In this document: positions 12,387 to 22,343 of the stretch, piece after piece | Layout of the letters: every line of letters starts with the position of its first letter | How positions within the stretch are numbered: the first letter of the stretch is position 1 | Source of the DNA: Ignelater luminosus | Taxonomy: Eukaryota; Arthropoda; Insecta; Coleoptera; Elateridae | Length of the DNA stretch: 64,000 bases | Direction: 5' to 3' | Assembly: GCA_011009095.1 (NCBI GenBank) | Contig: VTPC01090667.1 | Span: forward strand, 88,423 to 152,422 | The notes under the pieces: generated by a model | What the model saw: the letters and a program-made list of their open reading frames with translations, nothing else | What the model was told of the DNA's origin: nothing | Database searches by the model: none | Position numbers and translations under genes: made by a program

Positions 12387-12612
12387 GTAACAGATGAATA
12401 TTGAAATAAACTTTTAAACAATTTTATGCGTTTTACTCAAAATTTACTTATGCAAGTGTATCAAAGTTTTACATCATTGAAAAGAGAAAAACATTCTCTA
12501 TCAAATGAGTACAATAAAGGGATACCTTCCCATTAAAAAAATTGAAGCATTATTCTTTGCGCTTTTGTTTTTTTAAAAAATAGTTATTTGGTATTGCCCT
12601 GTAATGTAAAAC
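12387..12612 (-). repeat. Right inverted-repeat arm
   Basis: Reverse complement of 10962-11155, with an extra ~32-bp AT-rich insertion at about 12543-12575. Its outer end abuts retrotransposon sequence rather than a TA and terminus. Confidence 0.75.
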
Positions 12613-13320
12613 TTTGACAACTCTAGTATTAAGTTATTTCAATCATATTTACAAAATTGCAAATAAAAAGTTTCTTTTAAATCTTAGTTACTCGGAAGAA
12701 GGATTATTAACTTGTGGAGTGCCACAAGGATTTGTATTGGGTCCTGTCTTGTTTGTTATATATATATATATTAATGATTTACATACGACAATATTATCTG
12801 GTAAAGTAATTTTATTATTATTATCAAAATGAAAATAATTTGTTTGATGAAATGAACATTCATCAATCTAAAATCGATAATTGGCTAATACAAAATTGTT
12901 TAAAGTTAAATGTAATTAAAACAAAAAAAACTAATCTTATACTATCTATCTATCTATACGTATCATTACAAAAAAAACTTATAACGATGATGTAAAACTA
13001 GATTTTATTAGTTTAAGCGTATCAACATTTCCTTCTCTTTATATTTTTAATAGCTTAATTCAAACTAAAAAATATTTAGATGATTATAATACACATAATG
13101 TTCATAATTATAGTACAAGAGATAACTTAATTCAAGTAGATATAGTAAAGATTATTATGGTCCTCTGTTTTTCAATAAATTACCTATAAACATTGCAAAT
13201 TTACCATTAAAATCCTTTATAAATAACATTAAAGGATATTTGTTAAGTAAAGCCTTTTACTCAAATCAGGAATTTATTGATCATGAATTGAAGTCCTCTA
13301 GCATAGACATATAAAATAGC
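12613..13320 (+). pseudogene. Retrotransposon RT core and C-terminal portion
   Basis: LSYFNHIYKI leads into CGVPQGFVLGPVLF and an IYINDL segment (12714-12785), the diagnostic non-LTR RT block. The FADD box that should follow is lost in an AT-rich, frameshifted stretch. IDNWLIQNCLKLNVIKTK (about 12870-12922) is the W-x-x-x-N-x-LKLN-x-x-KT block. Further on, YSTRDN, GPLFFNKLP and a SFINNIKGYL-x5-FYS segment correspond to the usual C-terminal region of Jockey/CR1 ORF2. Several frameshifts and stops are present. It is the other half of the frame that begins at 10435. Confidence 0.75.
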
Positions 13321-13530
13321 TATAGCTTCTAGTAATTCATTATGATATAAAAAAAGATCTGTCATACATAAATGATGTACTTTGTTTACTTTATTTAATT
13401 TAAAATCTATAGTATGTATTTTATTGTATTTATTGTATGTAACGCTAACTACCTTTATTATTATTGCATTTATTGTATGTTATTGTAACTAAATTATGAC
13501 AAATGTACTGCACCACTAACATGATTAATA

Positions 13531-13567
13531 AACTTACTTACTTGCTTACTTACTTACTTACTTACTA
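13531..13567. repeat. (CTTA)n microsatellite, retrotransposon 3' tail
   Basis: An imperfect ACTT/CTTA tetranucleotide run lies downstream of the RT remnant. Short 3' microsatellites terminate many Jockey/CR1/I-type non-LTR elements, so this marks the element's 3' end. Confidence 0.7.
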
Positions 13568-16500
13568 TACTGTAAAGTGAATTTTCCATTTTAACGAAAA
13601 AGAAGATTAATTGTAAGAAACTAATGATAGTGAGTGTCAAACAATACTGAATGATTGACAGCCTATTACCACGCCCACGCTGAAAAGCGTGAAGTTGATT
13701 AAGAACTTTTTGGGATAAACCATCAACATATTAAGGAAGAGAAGAGCAACATCAGCTATTCTTACAAACTTATTATACAAATCTTTGATTTTACTGCTCG
13801 ATTTGATAAATAAAATTTAATTTGACGTTTAGAAAACTCATTTAGCTAACGCTATATTGCAACTTTCTAATATAAAAAAATTGTTATTTTCTTCTATACA
13901 CCAGATTATTGGGAATCGAGTAAAATCAAATACGTATTAAGTTCTGTCTGTTAAATTTGATATTTGAACGTTTGAATAGACGTGCTTTAAAAATCATTTA
14001 CGATTTCAGTCGTTTTGCGATTTCTTGACCTTCATTTTTAATTTACTTTTTATATTTTGACATCTTAACTCAGAAAATATTTTTTAACTTTTTTTTGGCG
14101 AAATAACTCACATAAATATTTGCTTTCAGCATATAAATTACATTTAAACATCGAAGCGTTCTATTTGTATAATCCAGAAATTATGACGCTTTATCTGTAA
14201 ATCAGATTAATTGCTTTTATGCGATGTCGGCGTGTGTTGTATAAAATTTAAAAATAATTTGAAAATTGTGCTTAACGCGAAATTTAACATCACAGTTTAT
14301 TATCCTGGATTAAGGAAGGTTTAACATATTCTGCAATACGGCACGTACCTTTCCTAATTCACGGTTAACAAAGGTCCGGTACGATTTTAACATACTAATT
14401 AAAATAATCCGAATATTTCTCGCATAATTTAAAAAGTATTAGCTAAACTCTCGTTACCTAACAAGTTAGTGATTTATACTAGAAACTTGTATCTTATTAT
14501 AGACCTCTAGTAATCGCAGTAGTATAACTCCGTCGCAAGTTTCCATAAAGTTATTAAACACCCCGTATCGCTGAAAATGAAAAATACATTGCATATTAAA
14601 CGTTTACCCGTCTGTCTGTCTTTATACCACTCACTTCTCGAGCGTACGAATATACTTTTTATACAAAAAGACCTTCATTATACAGAATGATATTTTTTCT
14701 ATGAATAAAACATAGTTTTAAAAGTAAGATTCATAAGTATTCCCATTTCTAAAAGTTATTCAGAATTTTGACTAAAACTTTTTAGAATTTACAGAAACAA
14801 AACTTGACTTATTTATTCCAAAACAGATCCCTTAAAAGAGAAACATGCAGAGAAAGTCAATAGTTTGAAGCTTTTAAAAAAATGATGAAAGCACAAATGG
14901 ATAGAATGTACATAAATCAGTTAAAAAGTTTTCCTTCGCTTACATCAATTTCGATTATATACAGTCATGAACCGAATCAATTCTCTTAAAAGTTTTTAAA
15001 AGGAAAAATGTGGATTTTAATTATTTCATTATTCGTGCTCATTAAGCATACTATGCAGAATAGTTAAAGAAAACTTTACTAATTAGCAAAAGTCTTATTC
15101 ATAACTGTAAAAGTAAATTAATTTATAAAGTGCAAGTTGGTAAGTAAATAGAAAAGCGCGACTACTGAAAACTCGATATTTTAATTATTCGTCCATTGTG
15201 AGAACGCTAAATAGTAATTTCTAACTTCATTTTCAATTTAATAATGCAATTTCCTACGGAATAGTTAATTTTGAAACTCATCATAACAAACATTAACTTT
15301 AGAATATTATTAAATGTAAACAGCAAACAATACCTACTACCAAAGAAAAAAATAATAAAAAATTTAGTTTACCTTCCTTTCGCCGTATTTTTAATAAGCA
15401 AACTCTGGGAAATTTAAGAAAAAACAAAATCACTGAAGTATGAATGAACGCTGTGGATACACAAAGAATGAAAAAACTTGCTTGAAGTATTCAATGCAAA
15501 GCACTCTTTTTTAAATACCTATCTGATATCTATTATTAACATTTTTTACACAGAAAAACTTTTTAAAAAGTTCAGAAACGATTTTCACATTTATAATTAA
15601 TGTATTATAAATTTTAAAAAAGTTTTTGATATATCGAAAAAATTTCTTCTTTGTTTTCAAACTACTACGCGAAGTTAACAATTAAAAATATATTCATTAA
15701 TCATCGTTAGCTACAATGTTTATCAATGCAATAAATGTTAGTACAAAAAATTAAATTTTCAGTTCATTTCCATTTTTGATTTTATCATCCGACACCCTTA
15801 TATAAGTTTATAAAAAAGTTAAATAGTTTAACGAATCGAAGAAGCACTATATAGTATGAAGCGGGCTATTCGGAAACGGATCCCGTACTGAAACAGAGAA
15901 AGCTTTCATAACCAACTACGCCAGCGCACTTCCATTCAATAAGTTACTGCACGACATCAATGGCAAACAGACAGTTTATTTTGAAGAAACATATATTGTA
16001 TAATTATTGGCAAATTGCTTTGGAATATCATCACCTATCATCATGTGAAGTTAAGCGTTTCTCCAATATTAAATCGTTTCACTTTGGAAAAACTTCAAAA
16101 GCTCGCATTAGATTACACATTAGTTGTAATGGTAAGAAATTTACATATATATTGAAAAACTTTTATTTTCGTTAGTTCATAACTATGATGTTTTTGAAAT
16201 TTAAATGTCTGATAATAATTGTATTTATAATTCTTAATTTTTTAAAAAAAAAGGTATCTAAGAATGAACGAATCATAAAGAAGCAAAACTTTCTTAAAGG
16301 TAATTTAACGCAAAGATAACATTTCCAATGTGAAAGAGCAGTGTAATCAATAGATCATAATTACAAAATTCCGGAAATGTTCTGCATACTTATCTCTAAG
16401 CACGACGGTGAGTAATGCGAACTTGATCTCGAATTTAATAATATTCCTGTAACTACAAGCCCAAACATGGAAAAACAAAATTGTTTCTTTTACAAAAATA

Positions 16501-17423
16501 CCAACATCTTTTCTAGAATGTCATCTACTTTCTTTTGTTTCTATAAATTGTTGCTTTTTGTAGCTTGGAATGCAATAAACAAATTTGTTCCTTAAAATAT
16601 GCATTAAGATATTTTTTGTCTAGTTGTAAAAAACGTTTCGAATCTGTAAGGAACCTCTTTTGAAACACCCTTCAAAGAATTTAATATCCACGATGTGCTG
16701 GATGATTCACATTAACTTCAGGCTTCTTTTGCAAGTTTTTCTTTTATTTACCAGAAAAGGAAAAGTGGAAATAAAATACAAGTTTTACACTTTCTACTGT
16801 CTTTAAAGTTCGATAAGTTTGTGTCTAGCGTACTAATTTGTTCTGTGCTTGTTTTCCAAGATACCTGATAATTGTATTACCCTTCGTAAATTCTTAGCAG
16901 CTCAACAATACTTCAAGTGCCTTTCTATCTAATTTTTTTATCAAAACTGTGATTTTCATTATTAATTTACTTTATTCCGTTGTTCTTATACTCCTGTTTC
17001 AAGTTTCATCGGTTTAACAAGGTTCAGATAATGTTAACCCATTGTAAATAACGCCTGCTTTGGGAATTTTCCAATAAACAATCTCTGATAAATTCATGAA
17101 AACGGCTTATATTTAACAAATAACCGTCTAAAACTGAACCTAGCTGGTTGAATAAAACAGGAGGATAAAAAAAGCGAAATAACTCGACTGAAATGTCACG
17201 ACAATATGAGAGGATATCAAGCTGTCAAATATTTTACTTAAAATCAAGATTTCAAAATCTTGTTTTTATCTTCTCTTATTTTTAAAACACATAACTTTAT
17301 TCAGCAGTATCAGTGGCAATTACACAGTTTTACGACTAAATAGTCTTTGTTTTCTATTAAACTTTTTAAATTTTCATCGTCTTTGCAGCTTTTACTCTGT
17401 AAAGTATTAACCAGATGTACTAT
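13568..17423. other. AT-rich non-coding stretch
   Basis: No gene is supported. A 71-codon frame at 15960-16175 has no recognised features. A slightly GC-richer patch at 15860-15960 holds no motif I can name. Presumed intronic or intergenic. Confidence 0.55.
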
Positions 17424-17540
17424 ACCGGGTGGTGGCTTGCCCGACGCAGCATAGGATTTACAATACTAAATCTGTAATGTGCAATTATCTTCTTCCCTAA
17501 TTATTTTAGAAGCAGAGTATAATTAGGTTTTTTGCTGAGA
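17424..17540. repeat. Dispersed repeat family B, copy 1
   Basis: Begins TACCGGGTGGTGGCTTGCC, then ACGCAGCATAGGA, and ends around CTAATTATTTTAG and ATTAGGTTTTTTG. The same ordered blocks occur at 25545-25665, so this is one interspersed family. The TACCGGG end resembles a transposon terminus. No coding content. Confidence 0.55.
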
Positions 17541-17849
17541 AAAATATTCTGCATCCGTACATGCCATTGCCGTTAATTTATTCATTATTCTCTTTTGTGG
17601 AAAGTGCATATCTGGCAATATTTGAAAAACATATAGACGATATCTGAATGAGAATCGAGTAACTAGTAATCACATTGTTTCAAGAGAGGTGTACTACTAC
17701 CCCTTGTAAAAACTGTCCTTTAAGACTTGAGCACTTTGAAGTAGGACTTGACTTGATAAATTAACTTGTAGTAGCAACAGGTAACAGAATTCTAGTTCAC
17801 CCGTAATACGTACAGACACTAGACCTTAAACGATTGGGAAAGTTTATGT

Positions 17850-18232
17850 TCTTAAATGTATCAAGATTTAGACTAAATCGCAATGATGCCTAAAGGCAAG
17901 CCTGGAGAAAACCTGGTGAACAAAATCTAGATGAAACAGTTCAGGAAATGATTTGTTACGATATTCTTTGCCTACCATTTCTGCTGATAGAGGACACTAT
18001 CTTATTTTCCAGCATGATCATGCCCGTCCGCATTTTCATCAAGGAAATTTGCAAGTAATGCAATGAACAGTTATTCATTCCGGATTTAACTCCATTGATC
18101 ATTTTTAGGTTATTTTTAGAACAGGGTACGTGAATGTAAGTCAATAAATAATCCGCAAGCTGAAGTGCTGCTGAAGGAATGGTATGAAATTTCTGAAAAT
18201 GCTTCACTTTGTATACGTGATCTCTTATTCTA
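17850..18232 (+). pseudogene. Tc1-family transposase relic
   Basis: SRFRLNRNDA-x-RQAWRKPGE (17857-17910) matches the conserved Tc1 block around the first catalytic aspartate, where S-D-E-S-R-F is followed by R-VWRRxGE. The aspartate position itself is lost. QHDHARPH (18010-18033) is the second catalytic block, normally QxDNARPH. LxSIDHF, recoverable near 18086-18110, corresponds to L-N-P-I-E-H-x-W with the third acidic residue. AEVLLKEWYEI resembles the tail region. Parts between these blocks are deleted and frames shift repeatedly. This is an old, inactive copy. TIRs were not found. Confidence 0.65.
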
Positions 18233-18484
18233 ATCTATTTTTAACAATTTAGATTTCACGATGTCTCTAACGTTCGTATTGACCAATAACAAAAGCACTG
18301 TATTAGTTCCTATAAGAACTTACAACAAGTATTTTAAACTAGAATAGTTACTGTTCCTCCACACTACTTTTAGGTTGCCAATAAGCCTGCGTTCCGGCTA
18401 TAGTCAGGCGCCAACCTTGTAGGCTGGCTACGTCATGCTAAAGAACATCTTTCTTTTTAATCCCTTTGAAGCAAACTAGCTGTG

Positions 18485-19240
18485 GCCACCTGCAGCAATC
18501 ATCGATCAAGGTTCTTTTGATCTGTAAACAGGCAGATCTTCTGTCATTTAACGAAGCTACGGTGACCAAACGTAGAGATTCTACTTCCATGACGATCCTT
18601 TAAAAATTTAAACATGATGATAAGTCGGCTATACACTCCAACAGACCGCGTACGGTGACCCAAGATCAAGCTTCTCTTTTCATTAACCTTCTTCAGGAAT
18701 TTAACATAAAGACTTCTTTAGGAAGTACCTTCCAATGGATTACTTGCGGTGATCCAAGATTGAGTTTTGCCCTTCATTAGCTTTTTTAAAAGAGCTAAAA
18801 ACAAACGCCGACTTTGAACGGGGGCGGTAAGCTTGCTCTTCTTTTAACCTTTTTAGAGAAGAAAACGCTGCGGCCACCAGTAGTGATCACCGATCGACAG
18901 ACAGGTTTTCGCCTTCCATTAAGAGAGATAAACACGAACATGACTCTGGATTTGCCTTTCAAAAGACCACTTAGATTATGTCAATAAAATACGAATCCGT
19001 CTAAACTTCTAATTGTTGGTAAGAGCGGATTCGAATCTTGAATTCAGATTTGAGATTCAAATAGTGGAAATTCTCACATCTTGCCAGCTTTACCATTAAC
19101 CTTTTTAAGGTAGTAGGGGTAGGCTACGCTTCCAAGGGGTCACATGCAGAGGCCCAAAATTAAGCTTCTCCTTCTGTTGATCTTCGTTCGAAAGTTAAAG
19201 ATGTTCATGGGTCGGACTACGATTTGCAAGGTTGGATTTC
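18485..19240. repeat. Degenerate tandem array, unit about 90 bp
   Basis: A recurring block of about 90 bp can be followed seven or eight times. Each unit has a start like CGGTGACCCAAGATCAAG (18652), CGGTGATCCAAGATTGAG (18748) or GAGGCCCAAAATTAAG (19150). It continues with a CTTCTCnTTTCATTAACCTT-type middle (18680, 18850, 19093) and a TTTnAAGAnnTTAAA segment. Copies are strongly diverged and some are partly deleted. The array is CpG- and GC-richer than its flanks. No coding frame persists across units. It may be an old satellite-like array or an amplified fragment of an unknown element. Confidence 0.55.
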
Positions 19241-21034
19241 GTCGCAAACAGCTACGTCAACTTTGCTACTGGTCTATATCTAAGTCAAATCTACAATTGT
19301 TTATTTTGAGTCCGTGATCTGATCAATAACAGATAGACTGTTTGCTCAAGATTGTCAAAGGTGAATTCAAATTTTGCGTGTTTTATAAGATAGATTTGAA
19401 AAACATGTCTGAACTTCTTACTTGAAAGCTTATTCCATGTTAGTTTGCTTGTGAAGGATATTTGCTTTGATAGTTTGTTTAGATCTGATTAATCTCAGGA
19501 GTATCTTTACATTCTTCTTTATGAATTATTTAGTTTTATTAACTTTTTTAAAAATAGAAACTGTTAGTCCACGTTTTGTAAAAATGCTATTGTCTTTTAG
19601 TACAACTTATTTTAATAACTGAGAAACAAACACGTCAGGGGCCGTAGGCCCGCTATTTTCATCATTGATTACCGTTTTTTTTCTAACGTTGTTCGAATTC
19701 TTACAATATACGACTTAATTTTGTGCATAGAAAAGTACCCATGATACGTAGAATTCCTAACCATAATCATATAAAAATCTGAATTAACTATTTATCGTGA
19801 ATCTAAGAGTAGTGTAAATTGTGCCTTTTCTCGATTTTATTTTGATCCATTTTGGTTTGAGCTCTGCAACCCTCCTTAAATAAGTTTCAAAGTGAAATGG
19901 TTCTGCATTTCTTGTACATTTGTTGTTGTTGCATCTAATATTGATTCTTTTCTTTTATGCAAGTGTTTAGTGACAACGAGCTTTATTACCAAGAAACTTG
20001 AAAATATGTATAGAAATTATAAGCATGATTATTACCAATGTTCTGCCAATAAATTCTAGAGGTAATTTATATTAATATTTAACGAAAAGTTTGTAGTATA
20101 AAAAGTTTTCTAGTTTTCTACATCTCAAATATTTTTTTGCAGTACCGCTAATGTAACTTTCAGAAAGTCAACAACTCCATTTAATTCTTGGCGTACTTTA
20201 GAGCATCTGTTGAAAGTCATTCACTTTTTCGATAGATTACAGACAGCGAAAATACTTATTCCTACAAAAGCATGTTGAAAGCAGTGTTTTTTTAGACACT
20301 GTATTAATTGCGAATACCATGTACTACTTTAAAAATTACTTTAATTAAACTAAATTATCAGAAGTATAATTAAATTACGGGAGTTTAGTCTCATATTATT
20401 AAAACATCAAGACCCTCAGCAAATTTTAGTTATTTTCTAAAACTAGGGAAAGGTACATATTTGAATTAAGTAACTAATTGAAATTCAATTAATGCAGCTA
20501 ACAATAAAGTGAAGAGTAAACACAAAGAGTTTCACAAACCCTTACAATGGAAATTTCTGGGTCAATTTTTGCCCAAATATACTAGATAACTTTTATTCTG
20601 TACAATTTAGACCTATCGTTGAGATGCAACGAGAGCTTCGCAAAGGTTACAAAAGTGACATTATGTAAGATGTATTATCATTAATTTTCCAATTTACTGT
20701 AAAACTTTTTTCAGCTTTTCAACTAAGAGTTTATCATGCTAATAGATTTATGTGCTGAAAAAAGTATGGTAAACATCAAAACGTGACACTATACTTAATG
20801 GCAATTTGTATCGAAATAAAAAGTAGAAAAATTATAAAAGAATGCAAATATATAGGGTACATTAAAATTTTGCAGTAAAAATTTACATAAACGATGTAAC
20901 AGCTGTTTCAGATAAACATTTTTTGTTGGCGTAAAATTGCTGTTATATTTGCGACAAATTGTACTTATAAATTTATAAAACATATAAAGGAAAATTTTAT
21001 AAATTTCATTATTTATGGAAATAACGTATAATAA
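19241..21034. other. Non-coding stretch
   Basis: Nothing gene-like seen. A small GGGCC-GTA-GGCCC hairpin lies at 19637-19650 in otherwise AT-rich DNA. Confidence 0.55.
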
Positions 21035-21036
21035 TA

Positions 21037-21067
21037 AAGGGTTTTCCAATAAGAGGTGTTATTTTGA
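21037..21067 (+). repeat. DD41D element left TIR
   Basis: 31 bp, identical in reverse complement to 22311-22341. Preceded by TA. Confidence 0.9.
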
Positions 21068-21150
21068 ATAGCCCGCTATTTCGGTAGATGTCACTTTTGA
21101 AGCTATCATTTTTTGACATTTGACAAGTAGAAACTACGCCATTAATAAAT

Positions 21151-22236
21151 ATGGAACGATACACGCTTCAACAACGCATTGAAATTATTAAAATTCACTA
21201 TAAAAATGGTGAAAATTTGGCAGAGACGGTTCGTAAAACTCGAACATTTTTGGATCACCGTGAAGCACCTTGTCGGATCGCAATACAGAAATTGGTGAAA
21301 AAATTCGAGCTCTTGGGACAAGTTAGTGATGTGAAGAATAAAACTCGTGCACGTCGCTCAAGAACAGCCGAGAATATTGCTGTTGTAGCCGAAAGTGTTA
21401 AAGAAAACCCAGGTTTGTCCATTCCTCGTCGTTCTTTGGAATTAGCCATTCCACAAACGTCATTACACCGTATTTTGCATAAAGATTTGGGTCTTAAGGC
21501 TTATAAAGTCCAGTTAACACAAGAACTCAAGCCGGCCGATCATCAACAACGTCGTGTCTTTGCTGATTGGGTCGTTGAAATGCATGAAAATGATCCAGAA
21601 TTCCATCGAAAAATCATCTTGAGTGATGAGGCCCATTTCCACCTCGGTGGCTTCGTCAACAAGCAAAATTGTCGGATCTGGGGCTCAGAAAATCCAAGAG
21701 TTATTGTTGAAAAGTCTCTCTATCCTCAACGTGTGACTGTTTGGTGCGGTTTATGGTCCGGCGGAGTCATTGGACCTTACTTTTTCGAAAATGAGGCTGG
21801 AGCAACAGTTACGGTGACTGGATTGCGCTATCGAGAGATGATTAACGATTTTTTATGGCCGGAATTGGATGGTATTGATCTGGACAACGTTTACTTTCAA
21901 CAAGACGGCGCTACGTGCCACACAAGCAACGAAACCATTGATCTTTTACGGAAAAAGTTTCCGGACCGTGTTATCTCTCGAAGAGGTGATCACAATTGGC
22001 CACCGAGATCTTGTGATTTAACACCTTGCGACTTCTTTCTTTGGGGCCACTTGAAAGAGAAGGTCTACGCCAACAGCCCAGCGTCGATTCAAGACCTCAA
22101 AGATGGAATTCGTGAGGCTATCGAGGACATAGGGCAGCCACTTTGCGATTTGGTTATGGAAAATTTCATGAAAAGGATATTGTCCTGTAAGCGTGGTCGT
22201 GGTGGTCATTTGCCTGATGTTATTTTCCACTATTAA
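21151..22236 (+). CDS. DD41D transposase, intact
   Basis: This 361-residue DDE transposase cuts out and reinserts its own element at TA dinucleotides in the nucleus. Residues 1-60 form the first helix-turn-helix (LQQRIEIIKIHY). Residues 70-120 hold the second DNA-binding region (a basic RARRSR followed by LHRILHKDLGL). The catalytic core is ILSDEAHFHLGG (D159), YFQQDGATCH (D252) and LTPCDFFLWGH (D294). With 41 residues between the last two aspartates it belongs to the DD41D group of the Tc1/mariner superfamily (rosa-like and related families), distinct from the DD34D mariners at 37.8 and 58.7 kb. The ATG at 21151 fits the family start (MERYTLQQR), 114 bp inside the left end. No stop or frameshift is seen and all three catalytic residues remain. 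Subfamily naming is from motif spacing only. Confidence 0.92.
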   Translation: MERYTLQQRIEIIKIHYKNGENLAETVRKTRTFLDHREAPCRIAIQKLVKKFELLGQVSDVKNKTRARRSRTAENIAVVAESVKENPGLSIPRRSLELAIPQTSLHRILHKDLGLKAYKVQLTQELKPADHQQRRVFADWVVEMHENDPEFHRKIILSDEAHFHLGGFVNKQNCRIWGSENPRVIVEKSLYPQRVTVWCGLWSGGVIGPYFFENEAGATVTVTGLRYREMINDFLWPELDGIDLDNVYFQQDGATCHTSNETIDLLRKKFPDRVISRRGDHNWPPRSCDLTPCDFFLWGHLKEKVYANSPASIQDLKDGIREAIEDIGQPLCDLVMENFMKRILSCKRGRGGHLPDVIFHY

Positions 22237-22310
22237 CGGCATACCTTCCTCTTTATAATGAAATAAACATCCGATCATTTATATTAAAAAATGGCACTTT
22301 TCTTTGAATA

Positions 22311-22341
22311 TCAAAATAACACCTCTTATTGGAAAACCCTT
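22311..22341 (-). repeat. DD41D element right TIR
   Basis: 31 bp, perfect inverted match to the left TIR. Followed by TA. Confidence 0.9.
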
Positions 22342-22343
22342 TA

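Larger units (their letters stand above)
10870..12612 (+). mobile_element. Long-TIR Tc1/mariner-group transposon, right end deleted
   Basis: The left end begins CAGTGTGTCCGAAAAG directly after TA (10868-10869), a typical Tc1/mariner-type terminus. An inverted repeat follows. Left arm 10962-11155 matches right arm 12387-12612 in reverse complement, sharing blocks such as TTTTACATTACAGGG, ATGGGAAGGTAT and TTTGATAGAGAATG. The right arm contains about 32 extra bases. The right arm stops at a point equivalent to 10962, so the terminal ~92 bp and the right TA are missing. Sequence there jumps straight into the host retroelement's RT. It carries a broken transposase in the centre. Confidence 0.65.
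10435..13567 (+). mobile_element. Jockey/CR1-type non-LTR retrotransposon remnant, split by a DNA transposon
   Basis: Two + strand segments belong to one retroelement: an ORF2 segment upstream of and entering the RT (10435-10867), and the RT core to C-terminus (12613-13320). A 3' untranslated tail ends in a tetranucleotide microsatellite (13531-13567), as is common for these retroelements. Between the halves sits a Tc1/mariner-group transposon. About 100 residues of RT that should lie between the halves are missing. The best explanation is one deletion that removed the transposon's outer right end together with adjacent RT sequence. The element is 5'-truncated or too decayed to follow upstream of 10435. 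Clade assignment rests on motif style only. Confidence 0.7.
21037..22341 (+). mobile_element. Complete mariner-group (DD41D) DNA transposon
   Basis: A 1,305-bp element with perfect 31-bp terminal inverted repeats (21037-21067 and 22311-22341, beginning AAGGGTTTTCCAATAAG), flanked by TA target duplications at 21035-21036 and 22342-22343. It encodes one uninterrupted transposase and has an AATAAA signal shortly after the stop (about 22260). By intactness it is the youngest and most likely functional element in the window. Confidence 0.9.

Noticed and set aside
17956-18207. 83-codon minus-strand frame
   Set aside because: It is antisense to the Tc1 transposase relic, whose + strand motifs are recognisable.
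19620-19665. GGGCC-GTA-GGCCC hairpin considered as a Helitron 3' end
   Set aside because: No CTRR terminus follows at the expected distance, and no 5' TC end or Rep/helicase coding was found.
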